Below, one piece after another: positions 6,601-7,932 of a DNA stretch of 7,932 nucleotides; the stretch's first letter is position 1; each line of letters opens with the position of its first letter. The notes under the pieces were generated by a model. The model did not search any database and was not told the origin of the DNA. It saw only the letters and a program-made list of their open reading frames with translations. Made by a program: the position numbers and the translations under genes. Origin of the DNA: JBCBXA01 sp039816825 (lineage in GTDB: Bacteria; Pseudomonadota; Alphaproteobacteria; Rhizobiales; Rhizobiaceae); the NCBI GenBank assembly GCA_039816825.1, contig JBCBXA010000121.1, positions 1-7,932 of the forward strand. The letters are read 5' to 3'.

Positions 6601-7932
6601 TTGACGGTGGCCGTCCGGCTTTCGATGGCATTCTGTATGCGCTCGCCACGCTCTTCAAGAGAGCCTGCGCCCGCCTCCAATGCTGCGGCGAGTGCCGCCG
6701 CCTGTGAGCCAAGCTGTTCGACAAGAGTGCTGCCGCGTGTGACCAGGCTGTCGTCAATCTGGCTGAGACGTCCATCCAGATTTTCATTCAGTCTCTCGGA
6801 AGCGGCGTCGATGCTCGTGGCCAGTTCGCTGCCGCGTATGGCCAGAGTCTCATCAAGCGTCTGTGTCACGCCGCGCGTCTGGTCCAGAAGCGAGTTTGCC
6901 CGTGTCTCAATCAGGGATGCGACGCCTTCGCCAGCTGTTGTCAGCTGGGCGTTGATGCTTTCGGCCTGGGCAGAGATGGACTGATTGATGGTCGTTCCAC
7001 TGTCGTTGATGCGTTGCACAAGCTCGTTGCCGGTCTCGCCAAAGCGATGCATCAACTGCTCTCCAGACTCAGCCAGCAGCGATGCAAGGTTGTCGCTGAC
7101 GGTTCCGAGAGATGCGGAGATTTCCTGCGCCTTCAGGCCAACCTCTTCCGTGAGCGCCAAACTGGACGTCGATACGGTGTCTGATATGCGATCGCTGGTC
7201 GCCTGAAGCTCGTCGCGCAGTGTTTCGTGCGCGCCGGAGATGGAAGCGCGCACGCGTTCGGCATGGTTTACCACGCTCTCTCGCTCTGAAGACAGTTCCG
7301 AAACAAGGCCCCGCATGCGGGTCTCGTTGTCCGTGTAAGCGCGCTCAAGGGAGTTGACCTCATTGTGCACCAGCACTTCCAGTTCTGAGGCGCGGGCGAG
7401 GGCTTTCTCGACACCATCGCTCATCGCATTCACTTCGCGACGCACCGCTTGGCCGACCGAGAACACCTTCTCGCGGGCCATGTCTTCGGGTTCGATCAGC
7501 CGAACCGCTGCCTCGGTCATCGAGCGGGCGGCCAGACGCATGTCATTGGCGCGATAAACCATGGCGGCAAACGCGAAGAACAGGAGGATTGGAACAATCA
7601 CGCCCACACCGATGCCGATGAGGCCCGGATATTCCTGAACGCCAGCGGCATCTCGGATCTGCAGGACAGGCTCGCCATAGAGCCAGAAGGCAAAGGCCGC
7701 GCCAGCCGCGATCCAAAGCATGCTGAACAGCAGTGCCCACACAAATGGCCGTCTGGATGGCTTCTGCTGCATTTTGTAGACGATGGAAGAGACCGAGCGT
7801 CGCGCGTCGTCATTGGCGGGTGGGCTCGCCGGCTTCACCAGATCGTCGTCCAGATCGATTTTGGGCTTGGACACCGCTGCTGCTGCCGCAGCGCCGGCAC
7901 CAATGCCAGCGGTGGCTTCGGCCGGGGTCAGG
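3684..7932 (-). CDS. Giant two-TM coiled-coil protein, candidate GPR/RgsE polar-growth protein (5' end outside window)
   Basis: The frame is open to the window edge: upstream of the GTG at 7874 it reads L-T-P-A-E-A-T-A-G-I-G-A-G and six alanines, with no stop and no ribosome site, so this GTG is probably internal and the N-terminus is missing. Numbering below starts at that codon (residue 1; 1396 residues to the stop). An acidic leader is followed by TM helices at about 44-66 and 84-107. A helical region with S-M-T-E-A-A-V-R-L-I-E-P-E follows (about 117-129), then nearly proline-free helix to about 1210, containing exact 11-residue repeats. A block at 1147-1202 has L-P-E-E (1173-1176) and D-Q-I-K-A-L (1190-1195). 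A Pro/Ser/Arg-rich linker (about 1214-1270) and a compact C-terminal block (1300-1396) with W-T-R-Y-R-R-G-E-R and G-K-V-Y-T-M-L-A-H-A-S-G-R-L complete it. Such proteins are often mislabelled kinesin-like or apolipoprotein-like. The layout matches Agrobacterium GPR (about 2100 residues) and Sinorhizobium RgsE, membrane-anchored organisers of the growing pole. Family is likely by motif memory; function is inferred. Confidence 0.8.
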   Translation of the reverse strand, partial: LTPAEATAGIGAGAAAAAAVSKPKIDLDDDLVKPASPPANDDARRSVSSIVYKMQQKPSRRPFVWALLFSMLWIAAGAAFAFWLYGEPVLQIRDAAGVQEYPGLIGIGVGVIVPILLFFAFAAMVYRANDMRLAARSMTEAAVRLIEPEDMAREKVFSVGQAVRREVNAMSDGVEKALARASELEVLVHNEVNSLERAYTDNETRMRGLVSELSSERESVVNHAERVRASISGAHETLRDELQATSDRISDTVSTSSLALTEEVGLKAQEISASLGTVSDNLASLLAESGEQLMHRFGETGNELVQRINDSGTTINQSISAQAESINAQLTTAGEGVASLIETRANSLLDQTRGVTQTLDETLAIRGSELATSIDAASERLNENLDGRLSQIDDSLVTRGSTLVEQLGSQAAALAAALEAGAGSLEERGERIQNAIESRTATVNETLLARTKEIAQAFAAGNEQMNLLSSQTIEDLTLRTQTMQDMLVSKTDDLANSVAEATDIVERKVGERSDGLIAALAQTSDRQIAAMDETLSNMSGAITRAASQATSDMSGQIGLLEERTSAAAASAADKTLDAISQFETRTEAARGAVEGSIERATGLLEERAVRLTEALDHSASAIDVKGDEAAARIAERTDAIAADFERRSEAVNAAIATQTDKVSATLVEKARASARSLAASADDINEALETGTARATEALNVGREGLKSALEAGSQQAVSSIAEGVDTFTSAIDARTQSSIAALDAQHEQIMGAAERQSDQLAAKASEIIAEVEGQTARITSNLEQGTAAISETLSARTGEIAERLGEKVSGITGSITEETDRAREAVESSVDRLAQRISSTLEDTENAIGARAESLSSALSERTQELNTMLAARGHEIGELLDSKSGPLIEEIEGRGQKLAELIEGSARNASDKVISESEALADLFDRSSAAAAQAVTGANEALRSEVGMLLSRIAQSNDVMKDLIEEAGTRLNDIQTGLSDRTETLAALTSTTSENLQTASSLIEANLGRLAEISGSVLGDISQISGQFQTQGATLAAAADLIGKAQTNLDLNADQRRQVVEDLARGLADRSSDIERQMNAFSELVNTTLSDAETRARDIGTILARTSDSAAQNISAQLASLSNAADEESRRAAGVIKAASQGLAGEMTEAIEGAAKRFTEATEYMRRAAATVQTELSETRGELRKGVMDLPEEARENTAALRRAVGDQIKALKDLSNIVTETKDAYGASEIARPARSTPAPAPVRETLPRSTSSDLPTGVPSRTAANVERASRSETRTEVGSGTWVKDLLARASKEEPKEAEQPLGAITNDIASAMDHRAVDDLWTRYRRGERGLFSRSLYTVNGQSVFDQISSKYISDLSFRGHVDRYIQDFERALADVARNNGDGRQTQATLTSDNGKVYTMLAHASGRLS
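5088..6044 (-). repeat. Hendecad array 2 in the giant coiled-coil protein (29 units)
   Basis: Residues 611-929 (GTG at 7874 as 1) are 319 residues, exactly 29 units of 11 with no insertion. In the first units (611-731) the hydrophobic positions are mostly 4 and 11, as in AARIAERTDAI and AADFERRSEAV. From 743 on they are mostly 7 and 11, as in SARTGEIAERL, SERTQELNTML, AARGHEIGELL and EGRGQKLAELI. Position 11 is hydrophobic in most units. DNA copies are diverged, so the period is kept by protein selection rather than recent tandem duplication. Confidence 0.78.
6678..7139 (-). repeat. Hendecad array 1 in the giant coiled-coil protein (14 units)
   Basis: Residues 246-399 (GTG at 7874 as 1) divide without gaps into 14 units of 11 residues, equal to a 33-base period. 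Examples are GLKAQEISASL, AESGEQLMHRF, AIRGSELATSI and VTRGSTLVEQL. Position 7 is I, L or V in all 14 units. Position 11 is L, I or F in 13 of 14; the exception is the Thr of ETRANSLLDQT. Position 4 is mostly small (A, G, S). Eleven residues make three helical turns, so the hydrophobic stripe runs nearly straight along the helix, as in apolipoprotein-type amphipathic repeats. The pattern loosens after residue 400. Confidence 0.8.

Noticed and set aside
5088..7139. 33-base periodicity as a possible CRISPR array or tandem satellite
   Set aside because: Units are not conserved at DNA level, have no repeat/spacer alternation, and lie inside one continuous reading frame; the period is 11 codons.
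3684..7874. Annotation of the giant protein as kinesin, chemotaxis receptor or apolipoprotein
   Set aside because: No P-loop motor motif, no HAMP domain and no conserved receptor hairpin tip are visible; such hits arise from the amphipathic helical composition.

Overview
The window looks like chromosomal DNA of an alphaproteobacterium, most likely a member of the Hyphomicrobiales (Rhizobiales). The evidence is the codon usage, the single-MCE 'METKxNYV' type MlaD, and a very large two-TM coiled-coil protein of a kind I associate with polar-growing rhizobia. Genus cannot be decided from the sequence alone. Coding density is high. There are no RNA genes, insertion sequences, phage genes or CRISPR arrays, and no codon-use break that would suggest recent transfer.

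Positions 1-3608 (+ strand) hold the distal part of an Mla/MCE-type lipid ABC transporter operon. It contains the C-terminal part of an MlaE-family permease (cut by the window start), an MlaF-type ATPase overlapping it by 8 bases, an inner-membrane-anchored MCE protein (MlaD family) with an unusually long alpha-helical C-terminal region, and a small lipoprotein of the ABC-transport auxiliary (PqiC-like) family. Together they form a plausible trans-envelope lipid path: the permease and ATPase energise movement in the inner membrane, the MCE protein forms a hexameric ring plus helical needle in the periplasm, and the lipoprotein receives the needle at the outer membrane. No MlaC-like periplasmic shuttle and no separate MlaB gene occur after mlaE. 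The upstream part of the operon is not visible.

Positions 3609-3683 are a short convergent intergenic gap with a hairpin that should stop transcription from both sides. Positions 3684-7932 (- strand) are filled by one huge reading frame that runs off the window end (at least 1415 residues). It has a short cytoplasmic N-terminal part, two transmembrane helices, about 1100 residues of almost proline-free helix, a proline-rich linker, and a compact conserved C-terminal block. The helix contains long uninterrupted arrays of 11-residue (hendecad) repeats. This architecture matches what is known of the Growth Pole Ring protein GPR of Agrobacterium and RgsE of Sinorhizobium, which organise unipolar cell-wall growth; the assignment is by architecture and remembered motifs, not by alignment.

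Nothing here is an obviously unknown system. The most interesting points are the exact hendecad arrays with a change of hydrophobic pattern, the repeated segments in the long MCE tail, and the missing N-terminus of the giant protein.
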